Below the pieces are notes generated by a model that saw only the letters and a program-made list of their open reading frames with translations, ran no database searches and had not been told where the DNA came from. This document shows positions 10,292-21,131 of a stretch of 64,000 nucleotides of DNA, piece after piece. This DNA comes from Maribacter aestuarii. Its GTDB lineage: Bacteria; Bacteroidota; Bacteroidia; Flavobacteriales; Flavobacteriaceae. Location of the stretch: the NCBI RefSeq assembly GCF_027474845.2, contig NZ_CP107031.2:2494501-2558500 (forward strand). The letters run 5' to 3'. The stretch's first letter is position 1; each line of letters opens with the position of its first letter. The position numbers were made by a program, and so were the translations under genes.

Positions 10292-12210
10292 ATGAAATTT
10301 AAGGCACTATTGTTAATTGTCATGGCGTTACCCTTTGGCTTGGTAGCCCAAGAAAAGAAGTCTAAGGGAGATATTTACTTTTATGGATATCAATATGAGG
10401 AAGCAATCGCCGAATACAATAAAGAAAGGACGAAAAAACCTTTGACAAACGAACAGGTCTTGAATTTGGCGGACGCTTATTTCAGAGTTGGGAAATATGA
10501 CAGTGCTTCCGAATTATACATGTCGGTCAATAAGAATGATACGATAATGTCCGTACATCGTTTCAATAAAATGTTGCAGAGTCTTTCTAAAAGTTCGGAA
10601 AAGGAAAGGGTTAAGACATTCTTGCGTAGCAGAGCTACTATGTTTTCTACGGAGCTTCTAGAAAATGCGGAATTCAATTATGAGCTGTTAAAGGATTCTA
10701 AAGAAATAATGGGCCTAGAGATTACTAACCTAAAAACCAATAGCGCACAGGCGGATATTTCCCCATCATTTTATAACAAGAACCTACTTTTCAGTAGTAG
10801 CCGTTCTCAAAAATCAAAAAGATTTACGAGCCCACGGGGGAATCATACTTGGATATATATATTGGAAATATTGAGCCGAGCGGGAATGTCTCGGATGTAC
10901 GTCCGTTCAGTATGATTCCTGAATCAAAATTTCATGAATCTACACCTTATTTTTCTGATGAGTTAGACAGATTTTTCTACATTCTTTCAAATACGGAAGA
11001 GGACGAAATGGCTTTCGATGAAAATGGAAAAAATGCGCTTGCCATTGGAATGGTCTATGAGGGTGGTCAGTTCCGGTTTTTATTGAAAGACCTCAGTACG
11101 TCTTTCTATTACCCTTATTTCGATGCCAAAACAGATCGGCTATACTTCGCGGCCAACTTTGAAGATAGTTATGGGGGTACTGATTTGTATTATGTGTTTA
11201 CGAACAATGGTCAAATCATGTCAGCACCCATTAACCTAGGGCCTCGGATAAATTCTCCGGGAAATGAAATTTCTCCATATATCTTTAACGGGAGTCTTTA
11301 CTTTTCCTCTGATGTGTTTTATGGCCTAGGAGGAATGGATGTCTACAAAACCAATATACAGGCGGACGGTACGTACAGTATACCGGTAAATATTGGTCAG
11401 GGAATAAATTCAACCGCAGATGATTTCGGTTTTATCATACGGGAAGATGCGGATGGAAAGTTTACGGGATATTTTGCATCCAATAGAATTGAAGGTGTAG
11501 GAAGTGATGACATTTATCATTTCAAAATGGAACAAATCCCGGGTCTAAAAACATTTGCTCTTAAGGGAGAAGTAGTGAACCTTGCTTCTAACGTGGGCAT
11601 TGAGAAAGCACTAATACGATTGTTGAATCAAGAGGGCGATATTTTAAAAGAAGTATATACTAATGCTAATGGGGATTTTACCGTTGAAATTCCATGGCAG
11701 GAACAGGTTACGATACAAGCAATCAAAGACCGCTACTCCATTTTTTCCGCAGCCTATGCGGAGGAAGGAATGGAAGAAGTTCAGAACAGTCCGTTTAATA
11801 TGGAATTGGCCATGTTGGATGATTTGATTGAGGAAAAGGAAGGGAAAACTGTGATTAAAGTGCGTAATTTCTATTTTGATAAAGGGAAAAGTACTGTAAA
11901 TGCTGAAGTGTCGGCTGAGCTAGATAAAGTAATCGATGCGGTCTCAAGGTTTCCCGAGTTGCAACTAAAAATTGAAACCCATACCGATAGTAGAGGTAGT
12001 ACATCTTACAATAAGCAACTATCCCAAAGTCGATCGGATGCCATTAAGACATACTTGCTGGAAAACGGGTTGTCTACATCTAATATTGTCGAGGCTGTAG
12101 GTTATGGCGAGGATATGATTAGAAATAACTGTACCAACGGAGTTTATTGTCTAGATTTTCTTCATAAACAAAACGAAAGAACTTATTTCGTTGTAACAAA
12201 CGACCTTTAG
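10292..12210 (+). pseudogene. PD40/OmpA-family outer membrane protein, frameshifted
   Basis: A gene of about 639 residues split over two frames: 10292..10915 and 10849..12210. The break is in the G run at 10836-10840. With six Gs instead of five, the frame reads on as SPRGESYLDIYIGNIEPSG, joining both halves. The N-terminal part has a signal peptide (ALPFGLVAQ) and TPR-like helices. The middle has PD40/WD40-like beta-propeller segments (DRFFYILSN, TDRLYFAANF, GSLYFSSDVF), followed by a CarboxypepD_reg-like domain. The C-terminus is an OmpA peptidoglycan-binding domain (ETHTDSRGSTSYNKQLSQSR). It ends the cargo-porP/sprF operon and probably anchors the complex to peptidoglycan. The break is likelier a sequencing error than real decay, because both halves are otherwise well conserved. 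Confidence 0.85.
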
Positions 12211-12220
12211 TAATTAAGGT

Positions 12221-12412
12221 CTATTTAGAAAGAACACAGCTCTCACAATCCTTTACTTTACCATAGTACGTTTCTCTGTATTTGTGAAGGGTTTTTATGG
12301 GAAAACCAAAAATGAGTTTTTTAATATACGTGACATTGGTATATAGAATGCCCATTTTTTTGGCATACCGTTTTTCTTGAACCGTCTTTCTTTTTACTTG
12401 TATCAATCTCAT
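12221..12412 (-). CDS. Small conserved hypothetical protein (63 aa)
   Basis: 63 residues, basic, with two Cys near the C-terminus (DCESCVLSK). It has no signal peptide or membrane helix. The sequence (TVQEKRYAKKMGILYTNVTY) looks like a real, compact flavobacterial orphan family rather than a shadow frame, since it is antisense to no other gene. It is convergent with the OmpA-family gene, 10 bp away. Function unknown. Confidence 0.6.
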   Translation of the reverse strand: MRLIQVKRKTVQEKRYAKKMGILYTNVTYIKKLIFGFPIKTLHKYRETYYGKVKDCESCVLSK

Positions 12413-12513
12413 AAAATCAATCTTATTAAATACAAAGGTTCATAAGTAAAGGGCCAACAACAAGTTATTTCTGTTAAGCCTATGCTAAAGAACAGGATTT
12501 TAATCTTAAAAAA

Positions 12514-13758
12514 TTACAATCCAGAAATAATAGATGGAAAAAAAGATAGGAAGATAATCCCTGCATAGGTAAGCAATTGTAATCCTTTTTTAGGTCGGAA
12601 TACTTCTGGGATATCATCGCTCATAACATTTTTCAGATTCATATACCCAATAATGGGGGCAACTACGAAAGAAACAAAAGTTGCCAATGCGACTAATTGT
12701 CCCATGTTGGCGGAGAAAGCGGACACCACGATGAAGTTTATTATGGCAAGAAGAAGGACGCCAAGTGCAAAGTACTGTCTTTTGCCTTTTATTTTTGTCT
12801 TTGGAGAGAGCAGTTCTATAACGTCCAAACTTACCCTTGTTACCGCATCATGTGCGGTCATACACGTACTGAACATCGTAGCAAATGCCGAGACCGCTAT
12901 GAACAAATAGGCCCATGGACCAATATGTGTGGTAAACAGTTGTACCACTTGGTCGGCAAAAGTCACGGCGTTTCCACTGAGCTCGGTATTAGTGCCGTAA
13001 AGCGTAAACCATCCTATAATTAAGAAGAATACGGCCAAAACACCCGTCATAATGTACCCTACGTTAAATTCCTGAAGCGATTCTTTTAAAGAGGGTTTCT
13101 GTTTTTCGCCCTTCCATTTCTCAATACTCCAGAGGCTTACCCAGCTAGACGCCTCGACAGTGGTAGGCATCCAACCCATTAAACTTATTAAAAAAAGTAT
13201 TCCGGCATCATTGAAAATAGGGGGAGGGCTAAAGTTGGCAACCATTGCTACCTGTCCCTTATTGATGACCAAAACCGTCGTTATAATAAGTGCAATAAAC
13301 AGAATTGAAATAACAATTTTCAGGGAGTTCTCTAAAAATTTGTACCGCCCAATAATGAGCAACAAACTTATAAATGCGAATAAACCAAGTGCCGTCATCG
13401 CAATGGAAATATCCCCTATTTTGAAAAGGTTTATGAAAAGACCGGCGGTTACGGTGTACAAAGCGGCCAGAATAGTAAATGTTGTTATCAACGTTATTAC
13501 GGCATAGAACCATAAATAACCTCTACCACGATTTAAGTAGCCTTCAATTAAGGTTTTATCCGTTACGTTCGTGTAACGTACCCCAAACTCAAAAAATGGA
13601 TATTTAAATACGTTAGCCAATATTATTGGTATGACCATTATCCATCCATATTGTGCCCCAGCTTTGGTTGAAAGCACCAAATGTGATGTTCCAATAGCCA
13701 TGCTGGCAAATAATAATCCGGGACCTAGATTTCTGAACAGTGCTTTTAAGGCCGACAT
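12514..13758 (-). CDS. Nramp-family divalent metal transporter, non-canonical metal site
   Basis: 414 residues with about 11 hydrophobic membrane segments. The start (LGPGLLFASMAIGTSHLVLS) and overall layout fit the Nramp fold. The canonical metal-binding DPGN of helix 1 and MPH of helix 6 are absent; the aligned positions read ASMAIGTSH and GWMPTTVEAS. The protein therefore belongs to an Nramp-related branch of the inner membrane whose substrate (Mn, Mg or something else) cannot be inferred from MntH. It is followed downstream by the SanA-like gene in the opposite map direction of transcription order (SanA-like gene is upstream, 33 bp gap), so the two probably form an operon. Confidence 0.85.
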   Translation of the reverse strand: MSALKALFRNLGPGLLFASMAIGTSHLVLSTKAGAQYGWIMVIPIILANVFKYPFFEFGVRYTNVTDKTLIEGYLNRGRGYLWFYAVITLITTFTILAALYTVTAGLFINLFKIGDISIAMTALGLFAFISLLLIIGRYKFLENSLKIVISILFIALIITTVLVINKGQVAMVANFSPPPIFNDAGILFLISLMGWMPTTVEASSWVSLWSIEKWKGEKQKPSLKESLQEFNVGYIMTGVLAVFFLIIGWFTLYGTNTELSGNAVTFADQVVQLFTTHIGPWAYLFIAVSAFATMFSTCMTAHDAVTRVSLDVIELLSPKTKIKGKRQYFALGVLLLAIINFIVVSAFSANMGQLVALATFVSFVVAPIIGYMNLKNVMSDDIPEVFRPKKGLQLLTYAGIIFLSFFPSIISGL

Positions 13759-13791
13759 TCGGTTAATTTGATAAGGTTAGTTGAAAAATAA

Positions 13792-14427
13792 TCATTCTAT
13801 GACAATTTTATCACCATAAAATTTTGGTTGTGTTTGTAATGCCAAGTCCAGAAAAACTTTGACGCGGGCAAAATATTCCCGAAACTGTACCTTGAAGCCA
13901 GATTCCAAGGCTAAATCGGTAGCATTAAAACCAATAGCCTCTAAACCCTTTTTCTCCGCTAAATATATGGCACGTTCGTTATGAAATTTCTGGGATATAA
14001 TAGTGGCACTATCTAAACCAAATACCTCCTTTGCCCGGACCATAGAATCCAAAGTACGGAAGCCTGCATAATCCAGAAAAATTCGATTTTCTGGAATACC
14101 AGCGGTTACCAAATCTTTTTTCATAGTCGTAGGCTCATTGTAGTAGATGGTGCCATTGTCTCCACTTACCAGTACATAATCAATTTTATTTGCCTTGAAA
14201 AGATTTACCGTTGCAATTATCCTGTTTCCGTAATAAGCGTTGGGGTGTCCGTCCTTTAATCTTTTGGAAGTGCCCAAAACAATGCCTACTTTGTTTTTTG
14301 GGATGTCATCCAATGAACTAAATGTCTTTCCTTCCGCATAGGAATTAATAGTATAGTTTGAAATGAGGAGTACCAGGCAGGGGATACTTAAAATTAGAAG
14401 AATCAGTCTAGCTATTTTTCTGCTCAT
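13792..14427 (-). CDS. SanA/YdcF-like DUF218 membrane-anchored protein
   Basis: 211 residues. One N-terminal membrane helix (LILLILSIPCLVLLISNY) anchors a periplasmic DUF218 domain. Typical elements are VGIVLGTSKRLKDGHPN, YVLVSGDNG and IISQKFHNERAIYLA. E. coli SanA affects envelope permeability to vancomycin at high temperature. The biochemical activity of the family is not established. It lies 33 bp upstream of the Nramp-like gene on the same strand. Confidence 0.88.
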   Translation of the reverse strand: MSRKIARLILLILSIPCLVLLISNYTINSYAEGKTFSSLDDIPKNKVGIVLGTSKRLKDGHPNAYYGNRIIATVNLFKANKIDYVLVSGDNGTIYYNEPTTMKKDLVTAGIPENRIFLDYAGFRTLDSMVRAKEVFGLDSATIISQKFHNERAIYLAEKKGLEAIGFNATDLALESGFKVQFREYFARVKVFLDLALQTQPKFYGDKIVIE

Positions 14428-14672
14428 ATAAAGCCTTATTGTACTCTAAAGGTAGGCAAATCAAGTAATTTTATCTGTTCTTTACGGGAAACCTTCCAAT
14501 CATATCCCTTCAGGGTCCTACCACTTAAAAAATTATGTTTGTTTCAAGAATTTTTTCAATTCTTTCAACTTATAATGGCTTTTGGGCCGAAACACTTAGA
14601 TAAGTGCAGCCTTTGAAAAATTAATCTTACGTATCATCAACGAAATCAGTTATTTACTTTTTATAAATGCCT

Positions 14673-14680
14673 TAAATTTG
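14673..14680 (+). promoter_or_regulatory. Candidate -7 element of icmF
   Basis: TAAATTTG matches TAnnTTTG and lies 29 nt upstream of the icmF ATG. No clear TTG at the -33 position, so support is partial. The preceding ~240 bases back to the divergent SanA-like gene hold no gene. Confidence 0.4.
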
Positions 14681-14709
14681 AAAGAGCCGTCTATCTTAAA
14701 ATAGGAAAT

Positions 14710-17700
14710 ATGAAGAAAATACCCGTATATAAGCCCAAACACAAAGTTAGGATGGTTACCGCCGCCTCGCTTTTTGATGGTCACGATGCCTCCATTAACA
14801 TCATGAGGCGCATCATACAGGCAACTGGGGTTGAGGTAATTCATCTGGGCCATGACCGTAGTGTGGAGGAGGTTGTGAACACGGCCATTCAAGAAGATGT
14901 AAACGCCATCTGTATCACATCCTACCAAGGAGGGCACAATGAATATTTTAAGTATATGTACGACCTTCTGAAAGAAAGAGGAATGGCGCACATAAAGATT
15001 TTTGGTGGTGGAGGCGGGGTAATTCTACCAGAAGAAATCAAGGAGTTGATGGATTACGGGATTACCCGTCTGTATTCACCGGACGACGGCAGGGAAATGG
15101 GTCTCCAGGGAATGATCAATGATTTGGTAAAACTATCTGATTTTCCGATTGGAGATGTACTTTTTGATACGATTGACAACGTATCCATAAAGAATACTAA
15201 ATCTATTGCGCGGCTCATTTCAGCAGCAGAGAATTATCCGGATTCGGCCACGAAGCAATTGGATAAAGCACATGCACTTGCAGTAAAATCTAAAACTCCC
15301 GTTTTAGGAATTACGGGTACGGGAGGTTCTGGTAAATCTTCCTTAGTTGACGAATTGGTGCGACGGTTTTTAAGGGATTTTCCTGAAAAGACGCTAGGGA
15401 TAGTTTCTGTTGACCCCTCCAAACGAAAGACAGGCGGTGCATTATTGGGAGACAGAATACGCATGAACGCCATTAACGACCCCAGGGTATATATGAGGAG
15501 CTTAGCGACCCGACAATCTAATTTGGCCTTGTCGAAACACGTGAACAAGGCTGTGGAGATTTTAAAAGCGGCTCACTTGGATTTGATAATTCTGGAAACT
15601 TCGGGCATTGGACAATCCGATACCGAGATATTGGAACATAGTGATGTATCACTGTATGTGATGACTCCGGAGTTCGGGGCCGCTACCCAATTGGAAAAGA
15701 TAGACATGCTGGACTTTGCAGATTTGGTTGCCATCAACAAATTTGACAAAAGAGGAGCGCTTGATGCGGTTAGGGACGTCAAGAAACAATATATGCGCAA
15801 TCATGGGCTATGGGATACGCCACAAGATGATTTGCCGGTTTTCGGCACCATTGCCTCACAATTTAATGACCCAGGAATGAACCGGCTTTACAAAGCGGTT
15901 ATGGACACCATAGTTGATAAAACAAAGGCCGAACTTAATTCCAGTTTTGAACTTTCCGACGAAATGAGCGAAAAGGTTTATGTGATACCTCCCGCTAGAA
16001 CCCGATATCTTTCCGAAATATCCGAGAATAATAGGGCGTATGATGCAAAGATCAATTCCCAGGTTTCGGTAGCTCAAAAGCTGTACGGTATTTTCAAAAC
16101 GATGGAGTCTCTATTGGGTATGGCTCCAGTATTAGGAACCAATGGACTGGAAATTAAATTAAGAGAAGGAATTTCTGAAGAAGATAAAAATTTTGTGGCG
16201 CTGTTAGAGCGAGAATTTGATAAAGTGTACCTAGACCTTGACCCCCATAACTGGAAAATAATTACGGAATGGGAGGCCCAAATTGCCCGATATAAAAATC
16301 CTATTTACAAATTTAAGGTTAGGGATAAGGAGCTGAGCATTGAAACGCACACAAAATCGCTTTCACATCTGGATATACCAAAGATTGCATTACCCAAGTA
16401 CAAAGCCTGGGGAGACCTGTTAGAATGGATCCTTCAAGAAAATGTTCCAGGAGCGTTTCCTTTTACGGCCGGCCTTTATCCGTTTAAACGAGTTGGAGAG
16501 GATCCCACGCGTATGTTTGCGGGCGAAGGCGGCCCCGAACGCACAAACAGGAGATTCCATTATGTAAGTATGGGTCTTCCGGCAAAAAGACTTTCCACGG
16601 CATTTGACAGCGTAACCTTATATGGAAATGATCCAGATTTTAGACCTGATATTTATGGCAAAATCGGAAATGCCGGTGTGAGTATTTGTTGTCTGGACGA
16701 TGCAAAAAAACTCTACTCAGGTTTTAATCTGGCGGACCCCATGACCTCTGTAAGTATGACCATTAACGGTCCGGCTCCTATGCTCTTGGCATTTTTTATG
16801 AACGCGGCCATTGACCAGCAATGTGAGCTTTACATTAAGGAGCAAAATCTTAAGGAAGAAGTAGAAGCTAAAATAGATAAAAAGTATAGCGGTAAACAAA
16901 GGCCTAGATACTACGGGGAATTACCAGACGGAAATGATGGCTTAGGTCTTATGTTATTGGGAATGACTGGTGATGAGGTATTACCGGAAAAAACGTACCA
17001 AGAAATAAAAAAATAGGACGTTATCCGAAATTAGGGGAACGGTACAAGCTGATATTTTGAAGGAAGACCAAGCCCAGAACACTTGTATTTTTTCAACTGA
17101 GTTTGCGTTGCGTTTAATGGGCGATGTACAAGCTTATTTTATCGACAATTCGGTTCGCAATTTTTACTCGGTATCCATATCCGGATATCATATTGCCGAG
17201 GCCGGTGCCAATCCCATAACGCAATTGGCGTTAACCCTTTCCAATGGATTTACCTATGTGGAATACTATTTATCCCGAGGTATGGACATTGATGCCTTCG
17301 GACCTAATTTGTCTTTCTTTTTCTCTAACGGAATAGACCCGGAATATGCGGTTATTGGTCGTGTAGCCCGTAAAATATGGGCCAAGGCCATGAAGTTTAA
17401 ATATGGAGCGGGAGAAAGGGCGCAGATGCTCAAATACCATATACAGACTTCTGGAAGGAGTCTGCACGCTCAAGAGATTGACTTTAATGATATCCGTACT
17501 ACGCTTCAAGCTTTGTATGCGATATACGATAACTGTAATTCGCTACACACCAATGCTTACGATGAAGCCATAACTACACCTACGGAGGATTCCGTTAGGC
17601 GGGCCATGGCCATTCAATTGATCATAAACAAGGAATTGGGACTTACCAAAAATGAAAATCCGTTACAAGGTTCGTTCATTATAGAGGAACTAACCGATTT

Positions 17701-18127
17701 AGTTGAAGAAGCCGTATTGCTAGAGTTTGACAGAATTAACGAAAGGGGAGGTGTTCATGGCGCCATGGAAACGATGTATCAGCGCAATAAGATTCAAGAG
17801 GAGAGTTTGTACTATGAAACCTTAAAACACAACGGGGCATTTCCAATCATTGGGGTAAATACTTTTTTGAGCTCCAAAGGCTCGCCAACAATCTTACCCA
17901 ATGAGGTTATCCGTGCGACCGAGACCGAAAAGCAAAATCAAATGAAGACCCTTAAGCAACTACACGAATTCTCTGATACTTCAGGATTGTTAAAAGAATT
18001 GCAGAATGACACAATTGCTAACAAGAATATCTTTGAAAGCCTCATGGAAGTTAGTAAAAAATGTTCTCTAGGTCAGATGACCAATGCATTATTTGATGTA
18101 GGTGGCCAGTACCGGAGGAACATGTAA
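14710..18127 (+). pseudogene. icmF: Fused isobutyryl-CoA mutase IcmF, frameshifted
   Basis: One gene of about 1138 residues in two frames: 14710..17016 and 17015..18127. An N-terminal B12-binding domain ([29 protein letters not shown]) is followed by a MeaI-type GTPase chaperone ([24 protein letters not shown]) and the mutase barrel ([43 protein letters not shown]). IcmF interconverts isobutyryl-CoA and n-butyryl-CoA with adenosylcobalamin. The Phe in YPFKR fits IcmF better than methylmalonyl-CoA mutase, which has Tyr in that region. The break is an A7 run at 17007-17013: with six As the frame continues as [20 protein letters not shown], exactly the family sequence. A sequencing error or polyA slippage explains it better than decay. 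Confidence 0.9.
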
Positions 18128-18259
18128 TATTAGTTTAAACTTGAAGGTTTTGGATTAGTTCCAAGCAGTAAGATGACCTAAATCCTATTTGTATCCAGCA
18201 GTACAATTACCAAATCCTCGTAAAATTTAAAACGAACTTTTAGCGCTTCTTCGTTTTGA

Positions 18260-19135
18260 TTATTTTTTAATGTTTTTGTAAATCTTTTTAGTTGCATTTA
18301 CGAGCAGTAGGGCTATGGAACCAACTATTAAACCAATCAAAAAATCTTTTACAAGAGAAGGTAGCATAGGTGCAAATTCATGTAAGAAATGAATGTTATG
18401 TACAAAAATACCACCGGCCACCAGAAGTAGGGCAATAGTTCCGATTATGGCCAAACCCTTAATAACATAGGGCAGTGCCTGTACCAGAATCAATCCCACG
18501 GTATCGGAAAAACTATCGTCCCTATCGTTTAAGGCTATCAATTTGGCCCCAAATTCGTCCATTCGTATGATTAAGGCCACAATACCGTATACACCAACGG
18601 TCGCAATAATTGCGATAACAGTGGTTACCATAATTTGTATCCATATCGTCTCCTCGACCACAGTTCCCAAGGCAATAATTACAATTTCTACGGAAAGGAT
18701 AAAATCGGTTACGATAGCTGATTTTATTTTTTCTTTTTCCAGAGCCAATATTTCTTCCTTCGATAAATTTTCCGCCGTAACAACTTCGTTCTTGTGCTCG
18801 TGCGGAAAGAAGTATTCGTAAATTTTCTCGGCACCTTCGTATGCTAGGTATATACCTCCAAGCAGTAAAATAACCGTGACCGCCACCGGAAGAAAAGCAC
18901 TAAGCAAAAAGGCCACGGGAAGGATTATTACTTTATTTAGGAATGAGCCTTTCGTTATAGCCCATAGTACGGGAATTTCACGGGAGGACACAAAACCAGA
19001 TGATTTTTCGGCGTTTACGGCCAAATCATCGCCTAATATTCCTGCTGTTTTCTTGGCGGCAACTTTGCTCATCGTAGCCACATCATCCATTAGGGTCGCA
19101 ATATCATCAAGTAGGGCAAAAAATCCAGAAGCCAT
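18260..19135 (-). CDS. DUF808 family membrane protein (YedI-like)
   Basis: 291 residues from the ATG at 19135 (MASGFFALLDDIATLMDDVA, the family's conserved start); an in-frame upstream extension to 19195 is unlikely to be translated. The N-terminus contains DDxAxLxDDVA and AAKKTAGILGDDLAVNA. About seven hydrophobic segments follow in an inner-membrane arrangement. Function of the family is unknown. It is convergent with icmF and divergent from the aldehyde dehydrogenase gene. Confidence 0.88.
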   Translation of the reverse strand: MASGFFALLDDIATLMDDVATMSKVAAKKTAGILGDDLAVNAEKSSGFVSSREIPVLWAITKGSFLNKVIILPVAFLLSAFLPVAVTVILLLGGIYLAYEGAEKIYEYFFPHEHKNEVVTAENLSKEEILALEKEKIKSAIVTDFILSVEIVIIALGTVVEETIWIQIMVTTVIAIIATVGVYGIVALIIRMDEFGAKLIALNDRDDSFSDTVGLILVQALPYVIKGLAIIGTIALLLVAGGIFVHNIHFLHEFAPMLPSLVKDFLIGLIVGSIALLLVNATKKIYKNIKK

Positions 19136-19412
19136 TTGGTCGTATCGATTTAGATTTTCAAATATGTCAATTTTTTTCAAATAAAATTGGCACAATCGAT
19201 TGAATGTTGAGCCTCGTACGAAATTCGTTCAAAATTGTCTTGATGTATGGTAAGTGTTCCAAATATTTGGGTCTTCAATTTTTCGGAGTAATCTTTTTAG
19301 TGATAAAGAGGTATTAGCAATTGTAAATACTTTTTCTTTAAAGGAAAGAACTACTGAAAGGTGAAATGGCTTTAAGTAATTTCTTAAAAGCTATAATTTG
19401 AAAAAAAATACT

Positions 19413-20807
19413 ATGGAAACAAAGAATGAAATTGGATTTACTACGATAAATCCTGCGAATGGGAATGAGATAAAACATTATGAATTAATGACCCAAGAAG
19501 AAGCAGACCAGACTGTAGAAAATTGCCATAAGGCGTTTTTGGAATGGCGAAGTAGACCCATTGATGAAAGAGGTACTATCATCGAGAAAATAGGGAAGGT
19601 CTTACAGGAAAGAAAAAGGGAATTCTCCGAACTCATGACCCAGGAGATGGGAAAACTATTAAAACAAGGTGAACAGGAGATTGACCTCTGTTCTGCAATA
19701 TGTAAATATACGGCGGCTCATGGTCCAAAGCATTTAGCGGATGAGAAGCGTGAATTACCGGAAGGCGGGAAGGGCACGATAACGCATGCTCCAATAGGTG
19801 TGATTTACGGCATACAGCCTTGGAATTTTCCGGCTTACCAGGCCGTGCGCTATTCTATTTCTAATTTAATGGCTGGTAACGGAGTATTATTAAAGCATGC
19901 GGAGAACGTAACGGGCTCTGCCTTGTTACTTCAGGAAATTTATGAAGAAGCAGGTTTGCCTAAAAATTTGTTCAGCGTTTTGATTATTGACCATGACCAA
20001 TCTGATAAAGTTATTGAGAACGAATTGGTGAGAGGTGTTACCCTAACGGGTAGCGAGGAAGCTGGAAAGATAATCGCAAAAAAAGCCGGTGCCGCTTTAA
20101 AGAAGACAGTACTGGAATTGGGTAGTAATGATGCCTATATTGTTTTGGGAGATGCGGATATACAGATGGCCGCAAAAACTTGTGCCGAGGGAAGAATTTA
20201 CAATAACGGGGAAACCTGCGTCGCCGCAAAGCGTTTTATTGTGGTAGATTCGGTTTACGAAGAATTTAAGGATGCCTTTGTAAAGCGCATGAAGGCGGTA
20301 AAATTAGGTAATCCTACGGAAGAGGCTACGGATTTGGGACCTATGGCCCGGGAAGACTTGCGTGAAAAACTTATTGACCAAGTTAAAGAGAGCGTTGATA
20401 AAGGTGCTCGAATTTTAACTGGTGGAGAGGTCCCGGATGGCAAAGGTTACTATTACCCATCTACCGTGTTGGACAATGTCCTCCCAGGTCAACCAGCTTA
20501 CGACGATGAGCTTTTTGGCCCGGTAGCTTCCCTAATACGTGCTAAAGACGACGATGACGCCATGCGGATTGCCAATGATAGTAGGTTTGGATTAGGTGGG
20601 GGTATTTTCTCTAAAGATGAGGATAAGGCCATGAAATTGGCAAAGGAAAATTTTGATACTGGAATGGTATTTATCAACTCCTTTGGGTTGGCACAACCCA
20701 ATATGCCCTTTGGTGGTGTAAAGAATTCAGGTCATGGACGGGAACATGGAGGCTTTGGGATTAGGGAATTTACGAATGCAAAGGCAATTATGAAATTGCA
20801 ATCGTAG
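19413..20807 (+). CDS. NAD(P)-dependent succinate-semialdehyde dehydrogenase family protein
   Basis: 464 residues from ATG 19413; a TTG at 19398 is possible but less likely. Aldehyde dehydrogenase fold with the nucleotide-binding region GVIYGIQPWNFPAYQAVR, the general-base Glu in VLELGSNDAYIVL and the catalytic Cys in YNNGETCVAAKRFIV. The RIYNNGETC/AAKRFIV pattern is that of the SSADH (GabD/Sad) branch, which oxidises succinate semialdehyde to succinate, for example in GABA breakdown. It appears to be a single-gene unit with a strong terminator about 75 bp downstream. The exact substrate is inferred from family resemblance. Confidence 0.9.
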   Translation: METKNEIGFTTINPANGNEIKHYELMTQEEADQTVENCHKAFLEWRSRPIDERGTIIEKIGKVLQERKREFSELMTQEMGKLLKQGEQEIDLCSAICKYTAAHGPKHLADEKRELPEGGKGTITHAPIGVIYGIQPWNFPAYQAVRYSISNLMAGNGVLLKHAENVTGSALLLQEIYEEAGLPKNLFSVLIIDHDQSDKVIENELVRGVTLTGSEEAGKIIAKKAGAALKKTVLELGSNDAYIVLGDADIQMAAKTCAEGRIYNNGETCVAAKRFIVVDSVYEEFKDAFVKRMKAVKLGNPTEEATDLGPMAREDLREKLIDQVKESVDKGARILTGGEVPDGKGYYYPSTVLDNVLPGQPAYDDELFGPVASLIRAKDDDDAMRIANDSRFGLGGGIFSKDEDKAMKLAKENFDTGMVFINSFGLAQPNMPFGGVKNSGHGREHGGFGIREFTNAKAIMKLQS

Positions 20808-20881
20808 TAAAATTAATCCCTTTGGAACGGCTCTAAGATAATTTCGATTTGAGCAAAAGTGTTTAAACATTAATCGAATAG

Positions 20882-20907
20882 AAAAGTCGGCACAAAGCCG
20901 ACTTTTT
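20882..20907 (+). terminator. Rho-independent terminator after the aldehyde dehydrogenase gene
   Basis: AAAAGTCGGC, loop ACAAA, GCCGACTTTT with a T-tract. The remaining bases up to 21131 hold no gene that I can support. Confidence 0.85.
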
Positions 20908-21131
20908 AAAATGAAATTATAAGGGAACCCAGTAGAAGTCTGAAAACATTGATTATTCAACGATAGTTTATTAATGATAATACAATGGATGTGATTACTT
21001 AAAATTTGTGCCTAAAAACGATTTAATTCCGAGAATACCCTGTTCCTCTGATTTGCGTCAATTATCAACGCTTTTAAAATAAACATTCATAGGCGCAATC
21101 CTTATTTTTAAAAATCATAAAAAAATTGAAG

